In this document: piece after piece, positions 25,866 to 34,627 of the stretch
Layout: each line of letters begins with the position of its first letter
Numbering within the stretch: position 1 is the first letter of the stretch
Assembly: GCF_000422965.1 (NCBI RefSeq)
Contig: NZ_AUHB01000012.1
Location: 62,001 to 126,000 of the forward strand
DNA from: Pleomorphomonas oryzae DSM 16300
Lineage (GTDB): Bacteria > Pseudomonadota > Alphaproteobacteria > Rhizobiales > Pleomorphomonadaceae
Reading direction: 5' to 3'
DNA length: 64,000 nucleotides
Notes under the pieces: generated by a model
The model's input: the letters and a program-made list of their open reading frames with translations, nothing else
Told to the model about the DNA's origin: nothing
Databases searched by the model: none
Position numbers and translations under genes: made by a program

Positions 25866-27329
25866 GTGAGCTTCACCACGCTTTCCGACGAGGCGCGCAT
25901 CGCCCTCGACAACATGGCTGATTTTGCCTGGAGCCTCGGTTCGCCGTCGCTTCGCCTGGGTGTCACGGGGCTTTCCCGTGCCGGCAAGACGGTGTTCATC
26001 ACGGCGCTCATCCACAATCTGACCCATGGCGGCCGGTTGCCGATGCTCGAGCCCTGGCGCTCCGGCCGGCTTCTCGGCGCCGATATTCGCCCCCAGCTCC
26101 ATCCGGATGTTCCGACCTTCGATTACCGTGGCCACGTGCGCAAGCTGACCGAGGCCCGCGTCTGGCCGGAGTCGACGCGGCAGATTTCCGAGCTGCGCCT
26201 CACCATCGCCTATGAGAGCGCTACCTTCCTCGGTCGATCGCTGGGTCGTGGCAAGCTCGATCTCGACATCGTCGATTATCCCGGCGAATGGTTGTTGGAT
26301 CTGCCGCTGCTTTCCAAGGATTACAGGGCCTTTTGCCGCGAGACGCTGGAGCGGGCGCGCGAGCCGCGACGCACTGCCATTGCCGCCGACTGGTTGACCC
26401 ATACCTCCGGCATCGACCCGCTGGGGCCGGCCGACGACGAGGTAGCCGGACGGCTGCACGAGTTGTTCACCCTCTATCTGAGCGCGGCGCGCAGCGGCAG
26501 CCTGGCGCTGTCCATGGTGCCGCCCGGCCGCTTCCTGATGCCGGGCGACCTTGCCGGGTCGCCGGCGCTGACCTTTGCTCCGCTCGATCTGCCCGAGAGT
26601 GGCGAGGCGCCGCGCGACAGCCTGTGGGCGCTGATGGAAAGCCGCTTCGAGGCCTATAAGGACGTGGTCGTCAGGCCGTTCTTCCGCACGCATTTCGCCC
26701 GCCTTGATCGGCAGGTGGTATTGGTCGACGTCCTGGCGGCGCTGAATGGCGGCCGCGAGGCGCTGCTCGATTTGGAGGTGGCGCTCGGCGAGATCCTCGG
26801 CTGCTTCCGGCCCGGGCGGTCATCCTGGCTGGGGCAGGTGCTGACCCGCCGCATTGATCGAATCCTGTTCGCGGCCACCAAGGCCGACCATCTCCACCAT
26901 GTGAGCCATGACCGGCTGGAGCTGATCCTCCGCCGCCTGACCGACCGGGCGATCGCCCGCGCGTCGTTTTCCGGCGCCGAGGTGGAGGTGAAGGCGCTGG
27001 CGGCGGTGCGGGCGACGCGCGAGGCGACGGTGCGGCGCAATGGCGAGAGCCTGCCGTGCATCCTCGGCGTGCCGCAGGAGGGCGAACTTCTCGATGACCA
27101 TCTCTATGATGGCAAGGAAGAAATCGCGCTGTTCCCAGGGGATTTGCCGGAGAATCCCCAGGCGTTGTTCAAGGCGCCGGAGGAGGGCAAGCCGGCCTTC
27201 GACGCCGTGCGCTTCCTGCGTTTCCGTCCGCCGCCGGTGGAAGTGACGGCCGAGGGCGTCAGCCTGTCGCTGCCGCATATCCGCCTTGACCGCGCCCTCG
27301 ATTTCCTGATCGGAGACCGCCTGGCATGA
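25866..27329 (+). CDS. ycjX: YcjX-family P-loop (GTP-binding) protein
   Basis: A 487-residue protein of the YcjX/DUF463 family with a P-loop GLSRAGKT at about 35-42 and the conserved IVDYPGEWLLDLPLL segment that follows the switch region. Members are stress-associated GTP-binding proteins of uncertain function, almost always paired with YcjF. The start is GTG at 25866, with a purine-rich GGAGG region upstream. It overlaps ycjF by 4 bp (ATGA), so the two are translationally coupled. Confidence 0.9.
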   Translation: MSFTTLSDEARIALDNMADFAWSLGSPSLRLGVTGLSRAGKTVFITALIHNLTHGGRLPMLEPWRSGRLLGADIRPQLHPDVPTFDYRGHVRKLTEARVWPESTRQISELRLTIAYESATFLGRSLGRGKLDLDIVDYPGEWLLDLPLLSKDYRAFCRETLERAREPRRTAIAADWLTHTSGIDPLGPADDEVAGRLHELFTLYLSAARSGSLALSMVPPGRFLMPGDLAGSPALTFAPLDLPESGEAPRDSLWALMESRFEAYKDVVVRPFFRTHFARLDRQVVLVDVLAALNGGREALLDLEVALGEILGCFRPGRSSWLGQVLTRRIDRILFAATKADHLHHVSHDRLELILRRLTDRAIARASFSGAEVEVKALAAVRATREATVRRNGESLPCILGVPQEGELLDDHLYDGKEEIALFPGDLPENPQALFKAPEEGKPAFDAVRFLRFRPPPVEVTAEGVSLSLPHIRLDRALDFLIGDRLA

Positions 27330-28321
27330 CGCGCCGCCCCACCGCCTTCGATCTGACGGCCGATGACGTCAGCCATGTCCGCCCCGGCGAGGTGCCGGCA
27401 GCCGATGCCGCCGTCATCGTCGAGGAAATGGTCGAGACCGACGATCTGCCGGTGCCGCTGCTGCCCGTCCGCAAGCGTTTTTCCTGGTCGCGGCTGTTCT
27501 TCGGCGCGGTTGGCGGCATCCTGTCGCTGGCGATCGGCCTGTGGCTCGACCAGTTGGTGCGTGAGCTGTTTGCCCGCGACGACTGGCTGGGCTGGCTGGC
27601 GATCGGTCTGATCGCCCTCGCCATTGTTGCCGTGATCGCCATCGTTACCCGCGAGATCGCCGGCCTGATCTGGCTGAGGCGCATCGACCGCATGCGTCGG
27701 CGGGCCGATCTCGCGGCCGCTCGCGACGACCGGCCGGAAGCCGAGGCTGTCGTCGGTGAGCTGATGACGCTCTATTCCGATCGGCCCGACCTCGCGCCTG
27801 GCCGACATGCCACGGAAGCCCGCGTCGACGACATCATCGATGGCCGCGACCGGCTGGTGCTGGCCGAAGCCGATCTTCTCGCACCGCTCGACGCTGCAGC
27901 CAGGCGGCTGGTGTCGGATGCCGCCGCCCGCGTGTCGGTGGTGACAGCCGTGTCGCCGCGTGCCGCCGTCGACGTCATTTTCGTGGTGGTGGCAACACTG
28001 GGGCTGATCCGCCGCCTCGCAGCACTCTATGGCGGCCGGCCCGGTTTCATCGGGCTGGCGCGGCTGACCCGATTGGTTCTGACCCACCTCGCGGTCACCG
28101 GCTCCATCGCCGTCGGTGATGGCCTTGCGCAGCAATTGATCGGTCACGGCCTTGCCGCCAAGCTGTCGGCGCGCCTCGGCGAAGGGGTGATCAACGGCCT
28201 TCTGACCGCCCGCGTCGGCATTGCCGCCATCGACGTCTGCCGCCCCCTGCCGTTCCTCGAACGCCGGCGGCCGCAAGTGTCTGAAATCATGGCCGGCATC
28301 CGCGCAACACGCGCCAAATAG
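27326..28321 (+). CDS. ycjF: YcjF-family inner-membrane protein (TIGR01620/DUF697)
   Basis: A 331-residue membrane protein with two helices at about 55-75 and 90-115 (FFGAVGGILSLAIGLWL and WLAIGLIALAIVAVIAIV) and a helical DUF697 C-terminal domain containing further hydrophobic segments. It always accompanies YcjX and probably recruits it to the membrane. The start overlaps the ycjX stop (ATGA). The downstream 205 bp hold the flgE regulatory region, not a terminator. Confidence 0.9.
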   Translation: MTRRPTAFDLTADDVSHVRPGEVPAADAAVIVEEMVETDDLPVPLLPVRKRFSWSRLFFGAVGGILSLAIGLWLDQLVRELFARDDWLGWLAIGLIALAIVAVIAIVTREIAGLIWLRRIDRMRRRADLAAARDDRPEAEAVVGELMTLYSDRPDLAPGRHATEARVDDIIDGRDRLVLAEADLLAPLDAAARRLVSDAAARVSVVTAVSPRAAVDVIFVVVATLGLIRRLAALYGGRPGFIGLARLTRLVLTHLAVTGSIAVGDGLAQQLIGHGLAAKLSARLGEGVINGLLTARVGIAAIDVCRPLPFLERRRPQVSEIMAGIRATRAK

Positions 28322-28340
28322 GACCGGACGACCAGTTCGG

Positions 28341-28359
28341 CCCGGCAAAACCTGCCGGG
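28341..28359. promoter_or_regulatory. ftr-like palindrome (putative FlbD enhancer) upstream of flgE
   Basis: A perfect inverted repeat, CCCGGCA-AAACC-TGCCGGG, 110 bp upstream of the flgE sigma-54 -24 element. The same CCGGCA-N5-TGCCGG design recurs upstream of flgI, flgF/fliL and flgB. It resembles the ftr elements bound by FlbD in Caulobacter. A related half-site, CTTGCCGGGG, is at 28370-28379. No T-run follows, which argues against a terminator. Confidence 0.65.
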
Positions 28360-28450
28360 CGCGCCGAACCTTGCCGGGGCGTTAACACTTCGTTCATCAG
28401 GGACAAGCGCTTGTTTCCTGAAAACAAACGGAAAAAATTCGACGTCCGTT

Positions 28451-28466
28451 TGGCACGCCCATTGCC
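28451..28466 (+). promoter_or_regulatory. Sigma-54 promoter of flgE
   Basis: TGGCACG-CCCA-TTGCC matches the -24/-12 consensus (TGGCACG-N4-TTGCA) almost perfectly: TGGCAC at 28451-28456 and TTGCC at 28462-28466. It is 61 bp before the flgE ATG. Confidence 0.85.
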
Positions 28467-28526
28467 CTTACCTCTGTAGCGGCCACTCCCCGGCCGACCG
28501 CGTTGCAGATCGTAAGGGAAACGAGC

Positions 28527-30404
28527 ATGGGTATCCTATCCGCAATGAATTCGGCCGTCGGTGGCCTCGGAGCGCAGTCTTTCGCCCTCGAGAATATCTC
28601 GGGCAACATCGCCAACTCCTCGACAACCGGCTTCAAGCGCAAGGACACCAGTTTTGCCGATCTGGTGCGCTCCAACACATCCAATCCAGCTCGCGTTGCC
28701 TCGGGTGGCGTCCAGGCCTCCTCGCGTTCGACCATCACGCTCGATGGCGATATCCAGGGATCCAAGGTGGATACCCACCTTGCCATCAACGGCACGGGGT
28801 TCTTCACGGTGTCGGCCGACCCACTCGATAACACCATCGGTGCCCGCTACACGCGCGCCGGCGATTTCGAGCAGTATTACGATTCCCGCAACGGCCAGAC
28901 CTATCTGCGCAACGGCTCCGGCTACAGCCTGATTGGCATCAACATGACGCCGGCGGTTGGTGAGGATCCGAAGGGCCCGATCACCATCGACAAGACGTCG
29001 CAGAGCGCCAAGGCTTCGACGCAGATCACCTACAAGCTCAACCTGCCAACCGAACCGGTGACGACCTATTCTACCGCCAACAAGACGGTAGCTGGTGCCA
29101 ACATCTACAATCCCAACTGGCCGGCGGGCAGTGCTGCCCCCATCAGCTACACGATTTCCAAAACAGGAAAGGTGGTCGGTAATCAGGTTACCGACTTCAT
29201 GAACAACTCGATTTCCGGTGGCACGGTTACCGTTTACGACGCGCAGGGCACACCGGCCGTGGTGCAGCTTCGTTGGGCAAAATTCGACGAGGTGCCGAGC
29301 AGCCCAACCCCTGCGACCGCCGCGACGGTCACCGGTAGTTCGGCTTTGCCTGCCAATGGCAGCTTGACGTCACTCAACAGCACGACGTTCACCGTCTCGC
29401 TGGACGGTGGCGCGGCGAAGACCGTCACCTTCGGTGCCGGCGCCTTCACTGGCGCCACTACCAGGAGTGACGTCGCTACAGCGATCCAAACGCAGCTCGA
29501 TACTGCCTACGGCGCTGGCGTCGTGACTGCCAAGGTCGACGCGACCACCGGCGTCCTCTCCCTTGAGTCTGCGGCGGGTGCCCATACACTCGCGGTTGCA
29601 GGCGCCGACGTTACCAGCTTCTTCGGTGCGACCAATACCGCGGTCGCCGGCACAAATGTTATTCCTCCCAGCGCCGATGCTGGTCGTAGCGAGTGGGGTC
29701 TGTTCTATCGCAATCTGGAAACCCACGATGCTTCCAACACCACCGATGCTGTCTGGACGCAGGTTTCGTCCAATACGGCCGTCACCAACGGCAAGCTCGG
29801 CCGCACGGCCGTGAACGACGGCGGCGGCAACGTTCCAGGCTCCGCGGCGTGGACGCCGACCTATACGAACACCGCTCCGACCGGCTTCTTCTTCGACAAG
29901 AGCGGCAAGCAGATCGACGCCACCTCGGCTATCGCCATTAATAACCTGACGGTCAGTGGCAAGAACTTCGGTACGCTGACGCTCGACATGGGCGCCACGG
30001 AATTTGCCGACAAGAACGGTCTCGCCACAGCCAACCAGTTGACCCAGGACGGTTATTCGACCGGCGCCTTCGAGGGTGTATCGATCGACGATAACAGCGG
30101 CATTGTCAGCTACAACTATTCCAACGGTCAGACGGTCCAGAAGTGGAAGATCCCGATCGCCGCCTTCAACGGCGCCAGCTATCTGAAGGCCGAGGACGGG
30201 GGCGCCTATACCGAGACTATTCAGAGCGGTAGTCCCATCGAGATCGACGGCACTCTTTCGAGCTCGGCGCTGGAGGCATCCAACGTGGATATCTCCGAGG
30301 AGTTCACCAAGCTGATCGTCACACAGCAGGCTTTCTCGGCCAACTCCAAGGTGATCACCACCGCCGACCAGATGATGTCGGACATCCTGCAGATCATCCG
30401 CTGA
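28527..30404 (+). CDS. flgE: Flagellar hook protein FlgE
   Basis: A 625-residue hook subunit. N-terminal rod-family motif MGILSAMNSAVGGLGAQSF...NISGNIANSSTTGFKR and C-terminal ALEASNVDISEEFTKLIVTQQAFSANSKVI form the D0 coiled coil; GDIQGSKVDTHLAINGTGFF marks the FlgE D1 core. Much longer than the roughly 400-residue enteric FlgE because of a Thr/Ala-rich inserted domain at about 260-375. The ATG at 28527 follows AAGGGA. First gene of a likely flgE-flgK-flgL transcript, driven by the sigma-54 promoter upstream. Confidence 0.93.
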   Translation: MGILSAMNSAVGGLGAQSFALENISGNIANSSTTGFKRKDTSFADLVRSNTSNPARVASGGVQASSRSTITLDGDIQGSKVDTHLAINGTGFFTVSADPLDNTIGARYTRAGDFEQYYDSRNGQTYLRNGSGYSLIGINMTPAVGEDPKGPITIDKTSQSAKASTQITYKLNLPTEPVTTYSTANKTVAGANIYNPNWPAGSAAPISYTISKTGKVVGNQVTDFMNNSISGGTVTVYDAQGTPAVVQLRWAKFDEVPSSPTPATAATVTGSSALPANGSLTSLNSTTFTVSLDGGAAKTVTFGAGAFTGATTRSDVATAIQTQLDTAYGAGVVTAKVDATTGVLSLESAAGAHTLAVAGADVTSFFGATNTAVAGTNVIPPSADAGRSEWGLFYRNLETHDASNTTDAVWTQVSSNTAVTNGKLGRTAVNDGGGNVPGSAAWTPTYTNTAPTGFFFDKSGKQIDATSAIAINNLTVSGKNFGTLTLDMGATEFADKNGLATANQLTQDGYSTGAFEGVSIDDNSGIVSYNYSNGQTVQKWKIPIAAFNGASYLKAEDGGAYTETIQSGSPIEIDGTLSSSALEASNVDISEEFTKLIVTQQAFSANSKVITTADQMMSDILQIIR

Positions 30405-30411
30405 CGCTTCT

Positions 30412-30444
30412 GGTAGCCGTCGCGCTTCCCGCGTGACGGCTACC
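30412..30444. other. Strong hairpin between flgE and flgK
   Basis: GGTAGCCGTC (30412-30421) pairs perfectly with GACGGCTACC (30435-30444). No T-run follows. It may stabilise the 3' end of flgE mRNA or partly attenuate transcription before flgK. Confidence 0.5.
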
Positions 30445-30478
30445 GAAATCCGCGACGTTCTCCGACCGAGAGACGGAA

Positions 30479-32365
30479 ATGCCTGTTTCGAGTGCCCTTT
30501 CCACGGCTCTGTCCGGTATCAGAACGACCCAGCAACAGCTGGGCGTGACGTCGGGCAACATCGCCAATGCCAAGAGCACTGGCTACAGCCGCCTGACGAT
30601 GTCGTCGACGGCGCAGGTCGCCAACTCCAGGGTCTACGGCGTCGAGGCCAATCAGGTCACGCGCGAGATCAACCTTCTCGTGCAGAAGCAATGGCGGACT
30701 TCCCAGGCCAGTTCGGCCTATGCCGAAACGCGCGTCAATGCCCTCTCGGCGCTCGACAACTACTGGGGCGCCCCCAATAGCAGCAGTTCGCTGAACGCGG
30801 CCTATGGCGCTTTCAACACGACGCTGCAGAAGCTGGCGACCACACCCGGCGATACGGCGATTCAGGGTAGCGCCGTTTCCTCCGCCCAGACCCTTGTCTC
30901 GCGCCTCAATCAGCTGTCGGGCGACGTGCAGTCACTGCGTCAGGAGGCGGAGGTCAATATTGGCAATGCCGTCAGCCGCGTGAACTCGCTGCTCACGACG
31001 ATTTCCGATCTCGACAAACAGGTGGTGGCCGTCGGCGCCGGCGGCACCAACAGCACCGCCGCCTTGCAGGACAAGCGGGACGCCGCCATCGATGAGCTGT
31101 CCGAATACATGGACATTCACGTCACCGATCAGCCGGGCGGCGGCATTGCCCTGTCACTGACCGACGGCACTCAGCTTTATGACGACGTGCCGGTGACACT
31201 GAGTTTCGACCAGCAAGGCGTCGTCGATGCCTCGCGCACCTACTCGACCGATGATACCAAGCGTTCGCTCGGCACCGTCCGCATCAGCGCCGGCCCCGGC
31301 TCAGGCGTCGATCTCTTCAAGAGTGGATCGATCCGCTCGGGCAAGATCGCCGCCTACAAGGAACTGCGCGACGACACGCTGGTTGACGCCCAGGCACAGC
31401 TCGACACCATCGCCGCGACGCTGTCCAAGGCGACCTCGACACGGCAGGCTTCGGGCACCACCGCCACGACGGCCACCACGGCCGGCTACACGATGGATAT
31501 CACCGGCCTTACCGAGGGCAACACCGTCAAGGTCGAGTATACCAACGCTTCCGGCGTCAAGGGCGCGATCACCTTCGTCGCCTACAAGGGCGGCACGGCT
31601 CCCGGCAATGGTTTCACTCCCGATCCCAACGATACCGTCGTCGGCATCGACCTGACCAGCGCCACCGACGTTGGCACCCAGATCGCCAATGCCCTCAACA
31701 CGGCCACTGGTGGCACTGATTTCTCGGGTTCTGTGGCAACGTCGGGCGGTACCACCACCGTGACCCTTGCGGCGACGACCGTTCCGGCCAGCCACGGCAC
31801 CATCAACACCGTCACCGGTGAGATCTCGGCGAGCGAGCAGGGCGGCTACCAAGCCTATCCGCTGTTCATCGATGGCTCGACCGGCAGCGCCTACACCGGC
31901 CTTACCAACGGTACCGACACCATCACCGGCCTCGCCAGTCGCATCTCGGTCAATCCCAAGGTGGTGGCCGATCCGTCGCTGACGGTGAAATATTCGAGCG
32001 GCACCTTGTCGGGTGACGGCACGCGGCCGCAGGCGATCCTCGATGCGCTCGACAGCCGCGTCTATTCCTATTCCTCCTCGATCGGCATGGGCTCGCCGAC
32101 CACGCCGTTCAAGGGGACCTTCGAAGGCCTTCTGTCGCAGGTGGTCAACACCCAGGGTGCCATCGTCGAGGATGCCAAAAACGTCGCCGACGGCCAGTCG
32201 GTCGTCACCTCCAATCTCAAAGAGCGCTACGACAACAGCCGCGCCGTCGATCTCGACACCGAGCTGATGTCGCTCATCCAGCTTCAGAATTCCTATTCGG
32301 CCAACGCCCGGGTGCTCTCCGTGGCGCAGGAGCTGATGGACACTCTGATGAATACGTTCAGGTAA
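30479..32365 (+). CDS. flgK: Flagellar hook-associated protein 1, FlgK
   Basis: A 628-residue hook-filament junction protein. N-terminal SALSTALSGIRTTQQQLGVT plus NIANAKSTGYSR and C-terminal LDTELMSLIQLQNSYSANAR with LSVAQELMDTLMNTFR are the FlgK D0/D1 ends. An inserted beta-rich, Thr-rich domain occupies about 326-450. It follows flgE by 74 bp that include a strong hairpin, and precedes flgL by 41 bp. The ATG at 30479 has a GAGACGGA purine tract upstream. Confidence 0.92.
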   Translation: MPVSSALSTALSGIRTTQQQLGVTSGNIANAKSTGYSRLTMSSTAQVANSRVYGVEANQVTREINLLVQKQWRTSQASSAYAETRVNALSALDNYWGAPNSSSSLNAAYGAFNTTLQKLATTPGDTAIQGSAVSSAQTLVSRLNQLSGDVQSLRQEAEVNIGNAVSRVNSLLTTISDLDKQVVAVGAGGTNSTAALQDKRDAAIDELSEYMDIHVTDQPGGGIALSLTDGTQLYDDVPVTLSFDQQGVVDASRTYSTDDTKRSLGTVRISAGPGSGVDLFKSGSIRSGKIAAYKELRDDTLVDAQAQLDTIAATLSKATSTRQASGTTATTATTAGYTMDITGLTEGNTVKVEYTNASGVKGAITFVAYKGGTAPGNGFTPDPNDTVVGIDLTSATDVGTQIANALNTATGGTDFSGSVATSGGTTTVTLAATTVPASHGTINTVTGEISASEQGGYQAYPLFIDGSTGSAYTGLTNGTDTITGLASRISVNPKVVADPSLTVKYSSGTLSGDGTRPQAILDALDSRVYSYSSSIGMGSPTTPFKGTFEGLLSQVVNTQGAIVEDAKNVADGQSVVTSNLKERYDNSRAVDLDTELMSLIQLQNSYSANARVLSVAQELMDTLMNTFR

Positions 32366-32406
32366 GCGCCGCCGCTTAGCGTCGCCGAAGTCACGGGTAG
32401 GATGCC

Positions 32407-34077
32407 ATGCCGATCAATAGCGTGCTCGTCAATCCGAACATGTCGCTCCTGTCGACCATGCGGCAGCAGCTCGAGGACATGCAGCGCCAGCTCTCCACCG
32501 GGCAGAAGGCGGCGACCTACGGCACCCTCGGCGCCGGGCGCACGCAATCGATCACCTTCCGGTCGAAGATTTCCGAGATCAACGGTTACCTTCAGAACAC
32601 CGACGTTCTGAACATGCGCATTTCCTTGCTCGACAAGGGCATGGGCCGCCTCGAAGACATTCCGAGCGAGGCCTCCTCCGCCATCGATCCCAACACCTAC
32701 AACATCGATTCCACCGGCACCACCACCGGCCAGAAGGGCGCCAAGATCGCCCTCAACGAGGTGATCGGTCTGCTCAATTCAGAGGCCGACGGCCGCTACC
32801 TGATGTCCGGCAAGACCACCGACACCAAGCCGGTGGTCAGCATGAACGACATGCTCTACGGCACGGGCAGCAAATACGGCCTCAAGAAGGTTGTGCAGGA
32901 GCGCTATACGGCCGATCTCGGCACCGGCAAGCTCGGCCGGCTCGACCTTGGCACCGCCACGGGTGCGGTTGCCGGCGATACGGTGACCATCACCCGCCAG
33001 GGTGCGACACCGGCGACGCTGTCGGCTGAGTTCGGCTACAAGCTTTCCAGCGCATCGGCTTCGACGACCGATGCCACCCATATCAAGATCACCCCGACCA
33101 CCGGTACCGATAGCGCCGGCAAGACCGTCGACACGGCCTATGCCGTCCAGTTTGGCGCCAACCTTCAGGCGGGCGACAGCGTTTCGCTGGAACTTCAGAA
33201 TCCGGATGGGACGAAGTCGACGGTCAAGCTGACCGCGACGCTGACCAGCCCACCGGGCGACGGCCAGTTCACCATTGCGCAGACGGGCTCGCCCGCGACG
33301 GTCGACGTGGCAGCAACGGCCACCAACTTCCAGAACCAGCTCAATGAGAGCCTCAAGACCGAGACGAAGACCACCTTCCAGTCCGCCTCGATGATGCGGG
33401 CGGCCGACACGTTTTTCGACACCACTGGCGGCGGCAAGCCGCAGCGGGTCAACGTGACAGATCCCACCGACAACAGCCTGCTCGCCACCGCGACCGGACT
33501 GCGCGACGGCACGGATACCGATACGGTGGAGTGGTATGTCGGCTACAACGCAGCGATCGATCCCAACGATACCGCGACGTCGCCGCGCAATGATGTGACG
33601 TCACGCGTCGACAACAACATGACCGTCGGCTACGGCGTTCGGGCCAACGAGACCGCCTATGCCAACATGGTGCGTTCGCTCGCCGTGATGACCGTTGCCG
33701 AGTTCGATCCCAAGGCGGGCACGCTGGGTGATCCCAATGCCACGACCGACGCCCAGCGGCAGAAGAACCTCGGCGTCGAGAAGGCCCGCTATTCGGCGCT
33801 GGCCTCGCGGGTCGACGGCGTCCTCGCCTTTGCCGACGGAACCCAGAAGCCGACCGACATCCACACTGAGATCGCCGTTGCCGGCAACGTCGCCAAGAAC
33901 GCGGCCGATCGCCAGACCACGTCCAAAACGACGCTGCAGGTGATGCTGGACGGCGTCGAAGGCATCAACAAGGAAGAGCTGACCGCGCAGATCCTGACGC
34001 TGCAGACCCGCATGAACGCCAGCTACACGACGACGAGCATTCTCAACAGCCTCAGCCTGCTCAACTACATGAAGTAA
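32407..34077 (+). CDS. flgL: Flagellar hook-associated protein 3, FlgL
   Basis: A 556-residue junction protein of the flagellin superfamily: N-terminal LLSTMRQQLEDMQRQLSTGQ with LNMRISLLDKGMGRLEDI, and C-terminal EGINKEELTAQILTLQTRMN ending in NSLSLLNYMK. It is much longer than usual FlgL (about 300-350) because of a Thr/Ser-rich insert at about 190-318. It caps the hook-junction set after flgK and is followed by a strong terminator shared with convergent flbT. Confidence 0.9.
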   Translation: MPINSVLVNPNMSLLSTMRQQLEDMQRQLSTGQKAATYGTLGAGRTQSITFRSKISEINGYLQNTDVLNMRISLLDKGMGRLEDIPSEASSAIDPNTYNIDSTGTTTGQKGAKIALNEVIGLLNSEADGRYLMSGKTTDTKPVVSMNDMLYGTGSKYGLKKVVQERYTADLGTGKLGRLDLGTATGAVAGDTVTITRQGATPATLSAEFGYKLSSASASTTDATHIKITPTTGTDSAGKTVDTAYAVQFGANLQAGDSVSLELQNPDGTKSTVKLTATLTSPPGDGQFTIAQTGSPATVDVAATATNFQNQLNESLKTETKTTFQSASMMRAADTFFDTTGGGKPQRVNVTDPTDNSLLATATGLRDGTDTDTVEWYVGYNAAIDPNDTATSPRNDVTSRVDNNMTVGYGVRANETAYANMVRSLAVMTVAEFDPKAGTLGDPNATTDAQRQKNLGVEKARYSALASRVDGVLAFADGTQKPTDIHTEIAVAGNVAKNAADRQTTSKTTLQVMLDGVEGINKEELTAQILTLQTRMNASYTTTSILNSLSLLNYMK

Positions 34078-34101
34078 TGAGCGGGCTGGGCGGGTGAAAA
34101 C

Positions 34102-34142
34102 AAAAACGCCGATCGGGTTGTGATGACCCGACCGGCGTTTTT
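34102..34142. terminator. Bidirectional terminator between flgL and flbT
   Basis: AAAAACGCCG (34102-34111) pairs with CGGCGTTTTT (34133-34142), with an inner TCGGGT/ACCCGA stem. T-runs in both directions serve the two convergent transcripts. Confidence 0.9.
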
Positions 34143-34190
34143 CATTGTCGTGGATTGACCCGGCCGGATCGGCTGTGTTGGGACGTCAGC

Positions 34191-34604
34191 CTATTTCTCC
34201 GCAGCCGCCGCAGCGGTGGGATTGAGGGCCGCGAAAATCTTCTTCTCGTGCTCGATCAGGGCGCGGGCTTCCTTCAGCGCCTTGTAGAGCTGATCGGCAA
34301 TGATGTGGTTGCTGATCCGCGTCACGAAGGGGATGGTGCTCGGCGCCGCCTGCATGATGTCCTGGATCAGGGAAAAGTAGTTGTCCTGGAACTTGGTGAC
34401 TTCCCGCGACAGATACATCAGCTGGACCGCGAGATAGATCCGCTTGGCCGGCGTATTGGCGGAGTCGAGGGTCAGGATGTCCTTCTCGCGGAGGATCGGG
34501 GCATTGCCCTCGATATAGAGGCGGGTGCGCTGATCATCGTTGGTGATCATCGACTCGCCGATGATGATGCGCTCACCGGGCTTCAGTTCAACCTTGAGGG
34601 TCAT
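34191..34604 (-). CDS. flbT: Flagellin post-transcriptional regulator FlbT
   Basis: A 137-residue FlbT: MTLKVELKPGERIIIGESMI and RLYIEGNAPILREKDILTLD with the helical KRIYLAVQLMYLS region cover the whole family. In Caulobacter FlbT binds the 5' untranslated region of flagellin mRNA and promotes its decay until the hook is complete, whereas FlaF has an opposing effect. It is cotranscribed 23 bp downstream of the divergent flagellin gene, while flaF is separate behind the two main flagellins. Confidence 0.93.
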   Translation of the reverse strand: MTLKVELKPGERIIIGESMITNDDQRTRLYIEGNAPILREKDILTLDSANTPAKRIYLAVQLMYLSREVTKFQDNYFSLIQDIMQAAPSTIPFVTRISNHIIADQLYKALKEARALIEHEKKIFAALNPTAAAAAEK

Positions 34605-34627
34605 CGTACCTAAATCCTGTCAGAGGG

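Noticed and set aside
28341-28379. GC-rich inverted repeat after ycjF considered as a terminator
   Set aside because: No T-run follows it, and the same palindrome geometry recurs at other flagellar promoters, so a protein-binding site explains it better.
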